NCBI RefSeq assembly: GCF_029626035.1
Contig: NZ_JARUBE010000003.1
Span: forward strand, 2,294,001-2,358,000
From: Micromonospora sp. WMMD980
Lineage (GTDB): Bacteria; Actinomycetota; Actinomycetes; Mycobacteriales; Micromonosporaceae
Length of the DNA: 64,000 nt
Direction: 5' to 3'
Made by a program: the position numbers and the translations under genes. Under the pieces are notes generated by a model. That model was not told the origin of the DNA. It made no database searches and was given only the letters and a program-made list of their open reading frames with translations. Shown here in pieces: positions 29,709 to 38,497 of this stretch; the first letter of the stretch is position 1; each line of letters starts with the position of its first letter.

Positions 29709-32257
29709 TGCTGCGGGCAACGCTGAAGAGCCTGCTGGCGCGCAAGCTGCGCCTGCTCCTGTCCGGCCTGGCGGTGGTGCTCGGCGTCATGTTCGTCTCC
29801 GGCTCGTTCGTGCTCACCGACACGCTCGGGCGCTCGTTCGACGCGGTCTTCGCCGACGCCTACGCCGACATCGACGTGAACGTGGCGGCGAAGCCGAAGG
29901 TCGAGGTCTCCGAGACCGAGGGCGAGCAGGTGGCCGCTCCGGTGCCGGCGTCGCTCGTCGACCGGGTGAAGGCGGTGCCGGGCGCGGCGGACGTGCGCGG
30001 CGTGGTCGCCGCCGACGGCGCGCGGCTGATCGGCAGCAACGGCAAGGTGGTCACCTCGTTCGGGCCGCCGCAGTTGGGCGAGAACTGGCTCGGCGAGGGC
30101 GGCCTGGTGAAGCTGCGTGAGGGGCGCGGCCCGCGGGCCGACGACGAGATCGTGGTCAACGCCGCGCTGGCGAAGGCGGCGAACGTGAAGGTCGGCGACC
30201 GGGTCGGCGTGCTGACGCTGGCGCCGAAGAAGGAGTTCACCCTGGTCGGCGTGTTCGGCTACAGCGGTGGGCGGGACTCCGTCGGCGGCGCGAACGAGGT
30301 CGCCTTCACCACGCCGGTCGCGCAGCAGCTCATGCTCGGCAAGCCGGACGTGTTCTCCAACGTCAGCGCCCGGGCCGCCGACGGCACCACACCGGAGGCG
30401 CTGCGCGACGAGGTGTCCCGCGCGCTCGGCGGCGCCTACGACGTCAAGACCGGCGAGCAGCTCGCCGACAGCGCCTCGGCGGGGTTGAAGGAGGGGTTGT
30501 CCTTCTTCAACAAGATCCTGCTCGGCTTCGCCGCGGTGGCGTTGCTGGTGGGCACGTTCCTGATCCTGAACACCTTCTCCATCATCGTGGCCCAGCGCAC
30601 CCGTGAGCTGGCCCTGATGCGGGCCATCGGTGCCAGTGGCCGGCAGGTGATCGGCTCGGTGGTGCTGGAGGCGGTGGCGGTCGGCCTGATCGCCTCGGTG
30701 CTCGGGCTCGCCGCGGGCATCGGGGTGGGCGCGCTGCTGGCGTACCTGTTCGGGAAGCTGGCCGGCGGTCTCACCCTGGCCGGGCTCGGCGTGCCGGCCG
30801 CGGCGGTGATCGGCGCCTTCGGCGTCGGTCTGGTCATCACGGTGGTGGCGGCGCTGTTGCCGGCGCTGCGGGCCGCCCGGATCCCGCCGATCGCGGCGAT
30901 GCAGGACGTGGCCACGCCGGACCGGCCGCTGACGAAGGTGACGATCGGCGGGGCCGTGGTCACCGGGATCGGCGCGGTGCTGCTCTTCCTGGGCCTCAGC
31001 GGCAACGCCGGCGGCAACACCCTCGCCACCATCCTCGGCGGCGTGCTGTTCGCGTTCATCGGGGTGGCGCTGCTGACGCCGGTGATCAGCCGGCCGGTGG
31101 TGTCGCTGCTCGGCGCGATCTTCGCCTGGTCGGTGCCGGGGAAGCTGGGCCGGCTCAACTCCGGTCGCAACCCCCGCCGGACCGCGATCACCGCGGCCGC
31201 GCTGATGGTCGGCATCGCGCTGGTGACCGGCGTGACGGTGATCCTGGACTCGGCGAAGGGCAGCATCAGCGCGCTCGCCGAGGACACCATCAAGGCCGAG
31301 CTGGTGATCTCCGGTGCCTCGTCCGGGCCGCGCCCGGCGAGCTTCGACGCGGCGGTGCTGGAGAAGACCGCGGCGATCCCGGGGGTGCGACTGGTCGACG
31401 GCGAGTACGGCGACATGGCCACCGTCGGCGGCAAGCGCACCTGGGTGGCGGCGTCGAGCAACGTGGCCGCGCTCCAGCAGATCTTCGGGGCGAAGGCCAC
31501 CGCCGGCGACATCGGCCGGCTCGCCCCGGACCAGATGCTCCTCAGTTCCGACACCGCGAAGTCCCGCAACCTGAGCGTCGGCTCGACGGTGCCGGTGCAG
31601 CTGTCGCGCGGCGACGCCCGCACCTACACGGTCAGCGGCATCTACGAGAGCTCCCAGCTCACCAATCCGGTGGTACTGCCGCCGCAGGCGGCGGCCGACT
31701 TCGCCATCCCGCAGCCCATCCAGGGCTTCGTGCAGCTCGATCCGGGCACCTCGGTCGGCGCGGTGCAGCCGCAGGTGGAGCGGCTGCTGGCGGACAGTCC
31801 GGAGGTGTCGGTGGCGGACCGGGCGGCGTTCATCAAGCAGCAGACCAGCCAGTTGGACACCCCGCTGCGGATGATCCAGATCCTGCTGGCGCTGGCCATC
31901 GTGATCGCGGTGCTGGGCATCATCAACACGCTCGCGCTGTCGGTGCTGGAGCGGACCCGCGAGCTGGGTCTGTTGCGGGCGATCGGGCTGCGCCGGGCAC
32001 AGACCATGCGCATGATCACGGTCGAGGCGGTGGTGATCTCGATCTTCGGCGCGCTGCTCGGGGTGGTGGTCGGCACCGGTCTCGGCGCGGCCGTGGTCCG
32101 GGCGCTCAAGGACGAGGGCATCACCGACCTGGTCCTGCCCTGGGGGCAGATGGTGACGTTCCTGGTGCTGGCCGCGATCATCGGCGTGGTGGCGGCGGTG
32201 CTGCCGGCCATCCGCGCCGCGCGGATCAACGTGCTCGGCGCCATCGCCCACGACTGA
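29708..32257 (+). CDS. FtsX-like ABC transporter permease
   Basis: An 849-residue membrane subunit with two FtsX domains, as usual for actinobacterial MacB-like exporters. An N-terminal helix (about residues 15-38) is followed by a large extracellular domain, three helices with the motif [18 protein letters not shown], two central helices, a second extracellular domain, and three final helices with [17 protein letters not shown]. Such systems act mechanically on lipids, lipoproteins or antimicrobial peptides rather than forming a channel. The substrate is unknown, but the kinase-regulator pair upstream suggests an envelope stress or antibiotic response. Confidence 0.92.
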   Translation: MLRATLKSLLARKLRLLLSGLAVVLGVMFVSGSFVLTDTLGRSFDAVFADAYADIDVNVAAKPKVEVSETEGEQVAAPVPASLVDRVKAVPGAADVRGVVAADGARLIGSNGKVVTSFGPPQLGENWLGEGGLVKLREGRGPRADDEIVVNAALAKAANVKVGDRVGVLTLAPKKEFTLVGVFGYSGGRDSVGGANEVAFTTPVAQQLMLGKPDVFSNVSARAADGTTPEALRDEVSRALGGAYDVKTGEQLADSASAGLKEGLSFFNKILLGFAAVALLVGTFLILNTFSIIVAQRTRELALMRAIGASGRQVIGSVVLEAVAVGLIASVLGLAAGIGVGALLAYLFGKLAGGLTLAGLGVPAAAVIGAFGVGLVITVVAALLPALRAARIPPIAAMQDVATPDRPLTKVTIGGAVVTGIGAVLLFLGLSGNAGGNTLATILGGVLFAFIGVALLTPVISRPVVSLLGAIFAWSVPGKLGRLNSGRNPRRTAITAAALMVGIALVTGVTVILDSAKGSISALAEDTIKAELVISGASSGPRPASFDAAVLEKTAAIPGVRLVDGEYGDMATVGGKRTWVAASSNVAALQQIFGAKATAGDIGRLAPDQMLLSSDTAKSRNLSVGSTVPVQLSRGDARTYTVSGIYESSQLTNPVVLPPQAAADFAIPQPIQGFVQLDPGTSVGAVQPQVERLLADSPEVSVADRAAFIKQQTSQLDTPLRMIQILLALAIVIAVLGIINTLALSVLERTRELGLLRAIGLRRAQTMRMITVEAVVISIFGALLGVVVGTGLGAAVVRALKDEGITDLVLPWGQMVTFLVLAAIIGVVAAVLPAIRAARINVLGAIAHD

Positions 32258-32261
32258 GATG

Positions 32262-32314
32262 AAAGGAGGGGCCCCTTCTTATCGCCTGGGCGATAGGAAG
32301 GGCCCCTTCCTAAC
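32262..32314. repeat. Dispersed GGGGCCC palindrome, family B, copy 1
   Basis: A 53-base element with two GGGGCCCC-type blocks (32268-32275 and 32299-32306) around a central GCCTGGGCG. Its reverse complement aligns without gaps over about 50 bases with 49503-49556. It touches the stop codon of the HAD gene at 32310 and follows the permease stop by 4 bases, so it can act as a bidirectional terminator. Confidence 0.72.
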
Positions 32315-32993
32315 GGCGCAGCAGGGCGGCGAGCAACTCCAGGTCCGCCGCCGTGAGACTCTCCAGTTGGTGCACGCCGTCGGTCGGCGGCAGCGGCACC
32401 TCGGCCGGCACGGCCAGCACCGCCGCCCCGGCGGCCAGCGCGCTCGCCACTCCGGTCGGTGAGTCCTCGATCGCCACGCACCGCTCGACCGGCACGCCGA
32501 GCAGCTTCGCGGCGGTCAGGTAGGGCTCCGGGTGCGGCTTGGCCTCGCCCACCTCGTCGCCGCAGACCACCGCGTCGAAGCTGTCGCGTCCCAGCGTGTC
32601 CAGGGCGACCTCGACCAGCGGCCGGCCGCTGGAGGTGACCAGCGCGGTGGGAATGCCGGCGGCGCGTACCGCGCGCAGCAGCGCCAGCGCGCCCGGCCGC
32701 CACCGCAGCCCGGTGCGGAACAGGTCCAGGATCCGCGCGCTGATCCAGTCGGCGCTGGCCTGCGGGTCCCGCTCCGGCTGACCCAGGTCGTCGTGCACGA
32801 TCCGCATGGCGTCGGCCATCGAGGTACCGATGATCGCCTGCCGGGCCGCCTCGGACAGGGTGCCGCCGTAGACGGCGGCCAACTCCTGCAACGCGACGTC
32901 CCACAGCTTCTCGCTGTCGACCAGGGTGCCGTCCATGTCGAAGAGCACGGCGGCGGGGTGTGGGCTGCTCAGCGGGGGCCTCCTTCGCGACAC
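32310..32993 (-). CDS. HAD-superfamily phosphatase (beta-phosphoglucomutase-like)
   Basis: A 227-residue HAD enzyme of the subfamily IA type. Motif I FDMDGTLVD has both catalytic Asp residues, motif II is VTSSG, motif III lies in EAKPHPEPY and motif IV in AIEDSPTG, so it should be an active phosphatase or phosphomutase for a small sugar phosphate. Start uncertain: GTG 32993 opens the frame, but AAGGAGG lies inside those first codons, exactly 6 bases before a CTG at 32972. That CTG would give an N-terminus of normal length. The stop codon lies in a dispersed repeat. Confidence 0.87.
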   Translation of the reverse strand: MSRRRPPLSSPHPAAVLFDMDGTLVDSEKLWDVALQELAAVYGGTLSEAARQAIIGTSMADAMRIVHDDLGQPERDPQASADWISARILDLFRTGLRWRPGALALLRAVRAAGIPTALVTSSGRPLVEVALDTLGRDSFDAVVCGDEVGEAKPHPEPYLTAAKLLGVPVERCVAIEDSPTGVASALAAGAAVLAVPAEVPLPPTDGVHQLESLTAADLELLAALLRR

Positions 32994-33063
32994 GTACCCG
33001 GCCGATCCTGCCAGCCGCCCACCGCCGGGCCGGCACCGTCCCCGATCGGGGTGACCTGCGGCA

Positions 33064-33813
33064 TCACCTGAGGCCGCAGGCGTCCAGCGAGTTCTCGTAG
33101 CCGGCGAAGAACTTCTCCGAGCGCTGCTCGGCGGTGCCGTGCGCGCCCTCGGCGAACCAGGGCTGGTCCGGGTCGTCGCCGACCGCCAGCAGCCCCTCGC
33201 GGAACTCGTCCAGGTCCCCGTCCTCCAGCGTGAGCGTCCCGGCGCGCACGCTGTCGCCGAGGTACGCCCCGGCCATGCAGTCGGCCTGCAACTCCTGCTG
33301 GATGGTGAAGTTGTAGCGGATGCCCAGCCGGGTCTGCACGCCGTGGGCGTACTCGTGGCCGAGCAGGTAGAACAGGAACGCGTCGCCGATCTGCCGGAAC
33401 GCCGACACCGACCAGTTCACGTCGTAGGCGATGAAGTCGCCCGCCGAGCAGTAGACCGCGTTGTTGCGCGGCAGCCCCTGCCCGCCACAGGACACCTCGC
33501 CCGAGCGGGTGTAGGGCACCACCCGCCGGATCGGCCGAAACTGCTCCCCGGAGGCGCGGAACTTCGCGGTCCAGTACTGCTCGGCGCCCGCGACGGCGTC
33601 GGAGAAGTCCTGCTTGAACTCGGCGACGCTGGTGGTCCCGTCCGCCCGGGTGGTCTCCGCGCCCGGAGACGCCGGTTGCCCGCTGGGTCGCGGGGCGGGC
33701 TGCTGCGGCTCGCCCTGGTCGAGCCCGCCGCCCATGCACCCGGCCGCCACCACCACGGCCGCCAGCAGCCCGGCGAGCGGCCCGAGCCGCCGCCGTCGCA
33801 CCCTGTCCCCCAC
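33064..33813 (-). CDS. Lipoprotein neutral zinc metallopeptidase (YpfJ-like)
   Basis: A 249-residue surface-anchored protein. Residues 2-9 are basic, then a hydrophobic stretch ends in a lipobox (VVAAGC). A Pro/Ser linker precedes the catalytic domain, which carries HEYAH (about residues 150-154) with the downstream Glu in QELQADC. This is the zinc-site layout of the YpfJ/neutral zinc metallopeptidase family. Several Cys suggest disulfides outside the cell. GGAGG lies 5 bases before GTG 33813, the chosen start; the open frame extends further upstream without a better site. Substrate unknown. Confidence 0.85.
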   Translation of the reverse strand: MGDRVRRRRLGPLAGLLAAVVVAAGCMGGGLDQGEPQQPAPRPSGQPASPGAETTRADGTTSVAEFKQDFSDAVAGAEQYWTAKFRASGEQFRPIRRVVPYTRSGEVSCGGQGLPRNNAVYCSAGDFIAYDVNWSVSAFRQIGDAFLFYLLGHEYAHGVQTRLGIRYNFTIQQELQADCMAGAYLGDSVRAGTLTLEDGDLDEFREGLLAVGDDPDQPWFAEGAHGTAEQRSEKFFAGYENSLDACGLR

Positions 33814-33897
33814 GACCACCTCCGGTTGTCGAACCCGTGTCACGCGCAGTACCCCGACGCCCACCGGCTCTCACGCACCGGCGGCGGCAATCGTTCA

Positions 33898-34395
33898 TCA
33901 GATGTCGACGGCGGTGAACAACAGCAGCGCCCGGCCGGGGTCGAGGAACACCTCGACGACGCCCACGCCGTGACCGGAGCCGCGTTCCCAGCGCACCCCG
34001 TCCGGCACGTAACCGGCCAGCGCCGGCCAGACCTCGGGCGCCGCGCCGGCCACCGGCGTCCAGGTGTACGTGGCGGCCAGCGCGCGGGCGTCGGCCGGCG
34101 CGAGCCGCACCACCCCCTGGTAGCGCAGGTCGGTCGGGCCGGGCGCGCGGGAGCAGGCGGAGCTCGGGTAGTCGACCTGCCAGTGGATCTCGCGGTACGC
34201 GCCGATGCCCGACACGTCCTGCTCGGTCCAGCGCCGGTCGGTGCGGACCTTCGCCTCCTCCGCGGCGACCCGCGCCGCGCAGTCGTTCGCCTCGGTGTCG
34301 CCGGCTCGGACCAGCCAGAACACGCTGCCGCAGGCGGCCAGCAGGACGACTGCGAGCACGGCGGCCAGGGGCAGGAGCAGCGATCGACGAGTCAC
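33898..34395 (-). CDS. Putative membrane-anchored lipoprotein, unknown family
   Basis: A 165-residue protein. The start TRRSLLLPLAAVLAVVLLAACG is a lipoprotein-like signal with the lipobox LAAC (Cys about 22). The hydrophobic stretch continues past it (VFWLV), so it may instead stay as a signal anchor. The mature part contains two Cys that could form a disulfide and several Trp residues, and ends in beta-like segments. I do not recognise the family. It is followed on the same strand by the metallopeptidase, and the gap of 84 bases allows a shared transcript. Confidence 0.7.
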   Translation of the reverse strand: MTRRSLLLPLAAVLAVVLLAACGSVFWLVRAGDTEANDCAARVAAEEAKVRTDRRWTEQDVSGIGAYREIHWQVDYPSSACSRAPGPTDLRYQGVVRLAPADARALAATYTWTPVAGAAPEVWPALAGYVPDGVRWERGSGHGVGVVEVFLDPGRALLLFTAVDI

Positions 34396-34468
34396 GCCGG
34401 CAGGGTAGCCACCGCCGGCCACCCTGGACGGACCCCGGCTGCCGCGTGCGGGCCGTACGCTGCCGCTC

Positions 34469-35284
34469 ATGATCGAGGTGGACTTCGACGCCCACGAGCG
34501 GTCCCGCTGGGCCGGGCGGGCGCAGGCGTACCGGCGCAGCTTCGGCCGGCTCTGCGCGTACCCCGCCGGGGCGCTGCTGGACGCGGCGACGGTGCGGGCC
34601 GGGCGGCGGGTGATGGACGTCGGCACCGGGCCGGGGACCGTCGCGGCCGCGGCGCTCGCCCGCGGCGCGGAGGTGGTGGCGGTCGACGCCGAGCCGGGCA
34701 TGCTCGTGGCGGCGCGGGAGAACGCGGCGGGTGCCGGGCTGGTCGGCGCGGCGCTGCCGCGGCTGCCGTTCCCGGACGCCCTGTTCGACGCGGCGGTTGC
34801 CAACTTCGTGCTCAACCACGTGGGCGACCCGGCCGCCGCGCTGGCGGAGCTGCGCCGCCTGGTACGCCCTGGCGGCCGGGTGGCGGTGACGCTCTGGCCG
34901 TCCCCGCATCCGCCGTTGCAGCGACTGTGGGGTGAGGCGGTCGCCGCCGCCGGGGTGGGGCCGCCGGTGGACCTGCCACGGCTGGCGCCCGGACGGGACT
35001 TCCCGCGCACCGAGGAGGGCGTGACCGGGCTGCTGAGCGCCGCCGGCCTGGTCGGCGCCGCCTGCACGACGCTGAGCTGGACCCACCGCGCGGACCCGGA
35101 GGAGTGGTGGGCCGGGCCGGCGGCGGGCATCAGCGCGGTCGGGCTGGTCGTGCAACGGCAGGAACCGGCGGTGCGGGCTCGCATCCGCCGGGAATACGAC
35201 CGGCTCGCCGCCGGCTACCGGAACGCCGACGGGACGTTGGCGCTGCCCACCGCCGCGCTACTCGGTTCTGCGACGGTGGAGTGA
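34469..35284 (+). CDS. Class I SAM-dependent methyltransferase
   Basis: A 271-residue soluble enzyme with a Methyltransf_11-type Rossmann domain. The SAM-binding loop VMDVGTGPGTVAA (about residues 48-60), acidic residue in VVAVDAEPGML and motif IV AVANFVLNHV are clear, followed by the LVRPGGRVAVTLW strand. The acceptor is unknown; similarity is to UbiE/arsenite-type small-molecule methyltransferases. TACGCT (34456-34461) lies 7 bases before the ATG, so a leaderless mRNA is likely. It is divergent from the lipoprotein gene, and a small unknown gene runs against its 3' end. Confidence 0.85.
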   Translation: MIEVDFDAHERSRWAGRAQAYRRSFGRLCAYPAGALLDAATVRAGRRVMDVGTGPGTVAAAALARGAEVVAVDAEPGMLVAARENAAGAGLVGAALPRLPFPDALFDAAVANFVLNHVGDPAAALAELRRLVRPGGRVAVTLWPSPHPPLQRLWGEAVAAAGVGPPVDLPRLAPGRDFPRTEEGVTGLLSAAGLVGAACTTLSWTHRADPEEWWAGPAAGISAVGLVVQRQEPAVRARIRREYDRLAAGYRNADGTLALPTAALLGSATVE

Positions 35285-35297
35285 CCCGTCTCGGGCG

Positions 35298-35477
35298 CTA
35301 GTCCAGCCCGCGCATGATGTGCGGCTCGCCGTCGTCGTCGCCGAAGCAGCGGTGCAGCACCTGGGCGCGGGCCCACAGGTCCAGGCTGCTCGGCGGCCCG
35401 ACCTGCGCCGGTCGGGGCGGCGCGGTCAGCACGGGCGTCCGCTCCGGCGGCACCTTCGTCGTCACCTGGTCGGCCAT
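35298..35477 (-). CDS. Small unknown protein (59 residues)
   Basis: A short frame encoding a Pro-rich N-terminal half (VPPERTPVLTAPPRPAQVGP) and a C-terminal half with SSLDLWARAQVLHRCFGDDD and a single Cys. AAAGGGGCGGAA is placed before the ATG at 35477, and third-position GC is high, so it is probably translated. No signal peptide or membrane helix. It is not a family I recognise. Its size and leader-plus-core look could fit a ribosomal peptide precursor, but no modifying enzyme other than the convergent methyltransferase is near. Confidence 0.5.
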   Translation of the reverse strand: MADQVTTKVPPERTPVLTAPPRPAQVGPPSSLDLWARAQVLHRCFGDDDGEPHIMRGLD

Positions 35478-35751
35478 TTCCGCCCCTTTCGTCGTACCCA
35501 TGCTCGCCCTGGGGCGTCTCCGCCGCGTCAACGGGACGGCGCGGGTGGGGACGCGGCGCTCGGTGTGCCGGCGTCGGCCGTACTCCGGACGGTAGCCCGC
35601 CAGGCCGGCCGACACACCCCTTATTCCGGACCCCGTAGCAGGTGGTGGGGGGATGGTCAGCAGATGTTCACGCAAGTCGAACTGGATCATTACCTCCAAG
35701 TCTGTCTATATGTAGGGCAGGTAAGCGCCAATCCCGTTCGGATGGAGTCCC

Positions 35752-36411
35752 ATGTCCCGCACCCTGCGCGCCACGGCCATCAGCCTCGCCGCGATCGTGG
35801 CCACCACCCTCGGCCTCACCCAGCCCGCCCCCGCCGCCGGCTACTCCGCCCCGCTCACCACCGCGGTCGCCGGCCTGTCCGTCGCCACCGAGGTCCGCAC
35901 CGGCTACAGCCGGGACCTGTTCCCGCACTGGATCGACGCGGACGGCGACGGCTGCAACACCCGAAACGAGGTGCTCTACGCCGAGGCCACCACGAAGCCG
36001 ACGATCACCGGCACCTGCACCCTCTCCGGCGGCCGCTGGTACTCCTACTACGACAACGCCACCTGGACCGCCACCGGCGACGTGGACATCGACCACATGG
36101 TCCCGCTCGCCGAGGCCTGGGACTCCGGCGCGCGGAACTGGTCCACCAGCCGCCGCCAGGCATACGCCAACGACCTGGGCGATACCCGCGCGCTGGCCGC
36201 GGTGACCGACAACGTCAACCAGTCCAAGGGCGACCAGGACCCTGCGACCTGGCTACCGCCGTACGCCTCGGCCCGCTGCCGCTACGTCCGCGAGTGGGTG
36301 GCGGTGAAGATCCGCTGGCGGCTGACCGTGGACAGCGCGGAGAAGAGCGCGCTGACCAGTTGGGCGAACAACTGCCCGGCGACCACCGTCTCGGTGACCT
36401 ACGCGTACTGA
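35752..36411 (+). CDS. Secreted HNH endonuclease family protein
   Basis: A 219-residue exported protein. Residues 1-29 form a signal peptide with likely cleavage after APA. The mature part resembles the DUF1524/GmrSD C-terminal HNH family: DGDGCNTRNEVL, then VDIDHMVPLAEAWDSG with the catalytic His, and NVNQSKGDQDP with the Asn/Lys-Asp portion of the metal site. Several Cys suggest disulfides. It is probably an extracellular nuclease. GGAG lies before the ATG; a TATATG box about 40 bases upstream in a lower-GC stretch could be its -10. A terminator hairpin follows. Confidence 0.87.
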   Translation: MSRTLRATAISLAAIVATTLGLTQPAPAAGYSAPLTTAVAGLSVATEVRTGYSRDLFPHWIDADGDGCNTRNEVLYAEATTKPTITGTCTLSGGRWYSYYDNATWTATGDVDIDHMVPLAEAWDSGARNWSTSRRQAYANDLGDTRALAAVTDNVNQSKGDQDPATWLPPYASARCRYVREWVAVKIRWRLTVDSAEKSALTSWANNCPATTVSVTYAY

Positions 36412-36418
36412 GGGCCGC

Positions 36419-36445
36419 GCCTGGGCCCCGGTCCGGGGCTCAGGC
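36419..36445. terminator. Bidirectional terminator between HNH and MarR genes
   Basis: An 11-bp stem with one G-U pair (36419-36429 with 36435-36445) and a 5-base loop. It overlaps the MarR stop codon and follows the HNH stop by 7 bases. Confidence 0.65.
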
Positions 36446-36856
36446 GTCCTCCTCGGGGAGCGCGCGACGCAGCAGGGCGAGCAGGTCGGCGCGGTCGGCG
36501 GCGGGCAGCCCGGCCCAACAGCGCTCCAGCGCCTCGTCGGCCACCCGGTGACCGGCCTGCAGCACCCGCCGCCCGGCGGGTGTCAGGTGGTGCGGGATGC
36601 GCCGGCCGCGCCCGGCGCGCCGTTCCACCAACCCCTGGGTGACGAGCCGTGCCGCGAGCGCGCCGAAGGCCTGCTCGGTCTGGAACGTCGCGGCGGCGAG
36701 TTCGCGCGCCGACGCGCCGGGCGAACGGTCGACCGCCCGTAGAGCGTCCCACTGGGCGAGCGTCGTGCCGACCGCGCTCAGGCCGGCCTCCAGGGCCCGG
36801 TGCTGCCGGTACTGGACCTGCTTGACGGTGCGGGCGAGCTGCTGCAGTTCGTGCAC
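36440..36856 (-). CDS. MarR-family transcriptional regulator
   Basis: A 138-residue winged-helix regulator, expected to bind DNA as a dimer. The HTH is in SPGASARELAAATFQTEQAF (about residues 45-64), and the wing follows at RRAGRGRRIPHHLT. The start at GTG 36856 is preceded by TAGGAT at 6 bases, a leaderless arrangement. It faces an alpha/beta hydrolase gene across a 62-base, AT-rich gap carrying its probable operator. The classic reading is a repressor of itself and the hydrolase, released by a small molecule. Confidence 0.88.
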   Translation of the reverse strand: MHELQQLARTVKQVQYRQHRALEAGLSAVGTTLAQWDALRAVDRSPGASARELAAATFQTEQAFGALAARLVTQGLVERRAGRGRRIPHHLTPAGRRVLQAGHRVADEALERCWAGLPAADRADLLALLRRALPEEDA

Positions 36857-36861
36857 CGGTC

Positions 36862-36912
36862 CATCCTAGCCCAGTAACTAAGCTAGCTTAACTAAGCTTC
36901 TTTAGTTAAAGT
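36862..36912. promoter_or_regulatory. MarR operator and overlapping divergent promoters
   Basis: The only AT-rich patch nearby. It holds a perfect 12-bp palindrome TAAGCTAGCTTA (36879-36890), an 8-bp inverted repeat TTAACTAA/TTAGTTAA (36888-36895 and 36902-36909), and AACTAAGCT twice, 14 bases apart. TAGGAT (minus, 36867-36862) and TAAAGT (plus, 36907-36912) are the -10 boxes of the two divergent genes. The second overlaps the inverted repeat, so a bound MarR dimer would block it. Confidence 0.72.
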
Positions 36913-36918
36913 GTCGGC

Positions 36919-37701
36919 ATGACCTCCCTCGCGGGCTACCCCGACCTCACCCTGACCGTCTCCGAGGCCGGCCACGGCCGTCCCGTCCTGCTCCTGCACG
37001 GCGGCGGCGGACCGGCCACAGTCAGCGCCCTCGGTGACCACCTGGCCCGACGCGCGCACACCGTCACCCCGGTGCATCCCGGCTGGGACGGCACCGACCG
37101 GCCAGCCTGGCTCACCGGCATCGACGACCTCGCCCTGGCCTACCTGCACCTGCTGCACGACCGCGGGCTGCGCGACGTGCTGGTGATCGGCTCCTCACTC
37201 GGTGGCTGGATCGCCGCCGAGATGGCCGTCCGGGACACCGCCGGCCTCGTCACCGGCCTGACCCTCGTCGACGCGGTCGGCATCGACGTGCCCGGCGAAC
37301 CCATCCAGGACTTCTTCGCCCTCGACCCGCGGAGCCTGGCCGAGCACACCTGGCACGACCCCGACCGTCTCCGTGGCGCCGCGGCGGCCGTCACACCGGA
37401 GCAGCAGGCACGGCAGGCAGCCAACCGCGAGACCATGCGCGTCCTGGTCGGCGACCCCTACATGCACGACCCGAAGCTGCGCCGCCGGCTGGGCCGGGTA
37501 CGCGTACCGGCCCTGCTGCTCTGGGGTGCGAGCGACCGCATCGTCACCCCCGCCTACGGCGCGGCGTACGCGGCGGCGCTCGGCGACGGCCGGCTGGTGG
37601 TCGTGCCCGCTGCCGGACACCTGCCGCACGTGGAGAACCCGACCGCGACGCTGTCCCACCTGGACGCGTGGCTCGACGGACACCAGAGTGCCGGGGCATG
37701 A
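36919..37701 (+). CDS. Alpha/beta hydrolase
   Basis: A 260-residue soluble hydrolase. The oxyanion region is LLLHGGGG, the nucleophile elbow IGSSLGGW (Ser about 93), an acidic residue lies near WGASDRI, and the catalytic His is in AAGHLPHVE, so the triad is complete. Substrate is probably a small ester or ring-cleavage product. TAAAGT precedes the ATG by 6 bases. The promoter overlaps the MarR operator, which suggests induction by a substrate-like effector. Confidence 0.87.
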   Translation: MTSLAGYPDLTLTVSEAGHGRPVLLLHGGGGPATVSALGDHLARRAHTVTPVHPGWDGTDRPAWLTGIDDLALAYLHLLHDRGLRDVLVIGSSLGGWIAAEMAVRDTAGLVTGLTLVDAVGIDVPGEPIQDFFALDPRSLAEHTWHDPDRLRGAAAAVTPEQQARQAANRETMRVLVGDPYMHDPKLRRRLGRVRVPALLLWGASDRIVTPAYGAAYAAALGDGRLVVVPAAGHLPHVENPTATLSHLDAWLDGHQSAGA

Positions 37702-37804
37702 GCGGCCACCAGGAGCTACCACCGCGCGGCTGACCCTGCGCCGCGCCGCCCGCCTGGACACACCGGGTGAAGACGGCCCCGACTGGATCCTCGCCGCCGA
37801 CGAC

Positions 37805-37842
37805 TTGCATCCGGTACCCCGGTACGGCCTTACCGTCGAGGC
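37805..37842 (+). promoter_or_regulatory. MerR-type promoter of the merR gene
   Basis: TTGCAT (37805-37810) and TACCGT (37831-37836) are 20 bases apart, the over-long spacer typical of MerR-controlled promoters. The spacer contains the partial dyad GGTACC-CC-GGTACG. TACCGT ends 6 bases before the merR GTG, so the transcript would be leaderless and self-regulated. Confidence 0.6.
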
Positions 37843-38481
37843 GTGACCGACACCTCCTGGGCACCGCAGGCGTGCACCCTGCCGACCGCCGAACGGCCGC
37901 TGCGGCCGGCCGAGTTCGACCGGCTGTTCCACGACGCCGTCCACGCGACGGACCGGGTGTCGGCGCGACATCTGCGGCTGCGCCTCGCCGCCGCCGCCGT
38001 GACGGGCCTGCGCTCCGGCCAGCTCGCCGACGCGGCCGGGGTGAACGTGCAGACGCTGCGCTACTACGAGCGCCGTGGGCTGCTCGACCCGCCGCGGCGG
38101 TCCCCGGGCGGCCACCGGCTCTACCCGGCCGAGACCGTCACGCTGCTGCGGGTGGTCAAGACCGCGCAGCGCCTCGGGTTCACCCTCGCCGAGGTCGCCG
38201 ACCTGCTCGACGCCGGCCGGCACCGGCACGGTCGCGGGCGCGACACCGGGTTGCAGGCTCCCGCCAGGCAGAAGCTCGCCGAGGTGGAGCGGCGGCTGGC
38301 GGACCTCACCGTCATCCGCGACACGCTGCGGGCCGCGATCTCGGCCGGCTGCGACGACCTGATCGCCTGCGCCGGCACGTCCTGCTGCCCGCTGCCCTTC
38401 GCCGGGCTCGCCGCCCTCGACGACCGCGCCGAACCCGGCGACCGGCCGGCCGCGTCCGACGACCCGGCGGCAAGATCGTGA
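37843..38481 (+). CDS. MerR-family metal-responsive regulator
   Basis: A 212-residue regulator. The MerR HTH is in [20 protein letters not shown] followed by [18 protein letters not shown] (about residues 57-93), then the dimerisation helix. The C-terminal loop [18 protein letters not shown] carries four close Cys, the arrangement used by MerR/ZntR/CueR sensors to bind soft metals such as Hg, Zn or Cu. Unusual is a 55-residue N-terminal extension ([20 protein letters not shown]) before the HTH, of unknown role. It is followed by ynfA, 16 bases downstream. Confidence 0.87.
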   Translation: MTDTSWAPQACTLPTAERPLRPAEFDRLFHDAVHATDRVSARHLRLRLAAAAVTGLRSGQLADAAGVNVQTLRYYERRGLLDPPRRSPGGHRLYPAETVTLLRVVKTAQRLGFTLAEVADLLDAGRHRHGRGRDTGLQAPARQKLAEVERRLADLTVIRDTLRAAISAGCDDLIACAGTSCCPLPFAGLAALDDRAEPGDRPAASDDPAARS

Positions 38482-38497
38482 CGGTACGGTCGGACGC

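Noticed and set aside
28781..32251. 1156-codon minus-strand open frame across the ABC transporter genes
   Set aside because: Its composition (His, Arg, Gln, Gly repeats) is typical of antisense GC-rich frames, and the plus strand encodes clear ABC motifs.
35640..35751. Attachment site or element boundary at the lower-GC patch before the HNH gene
   Set aside because: No direct repeat, integrase or tRNA end was found nearby; it is more simply a promoter region.
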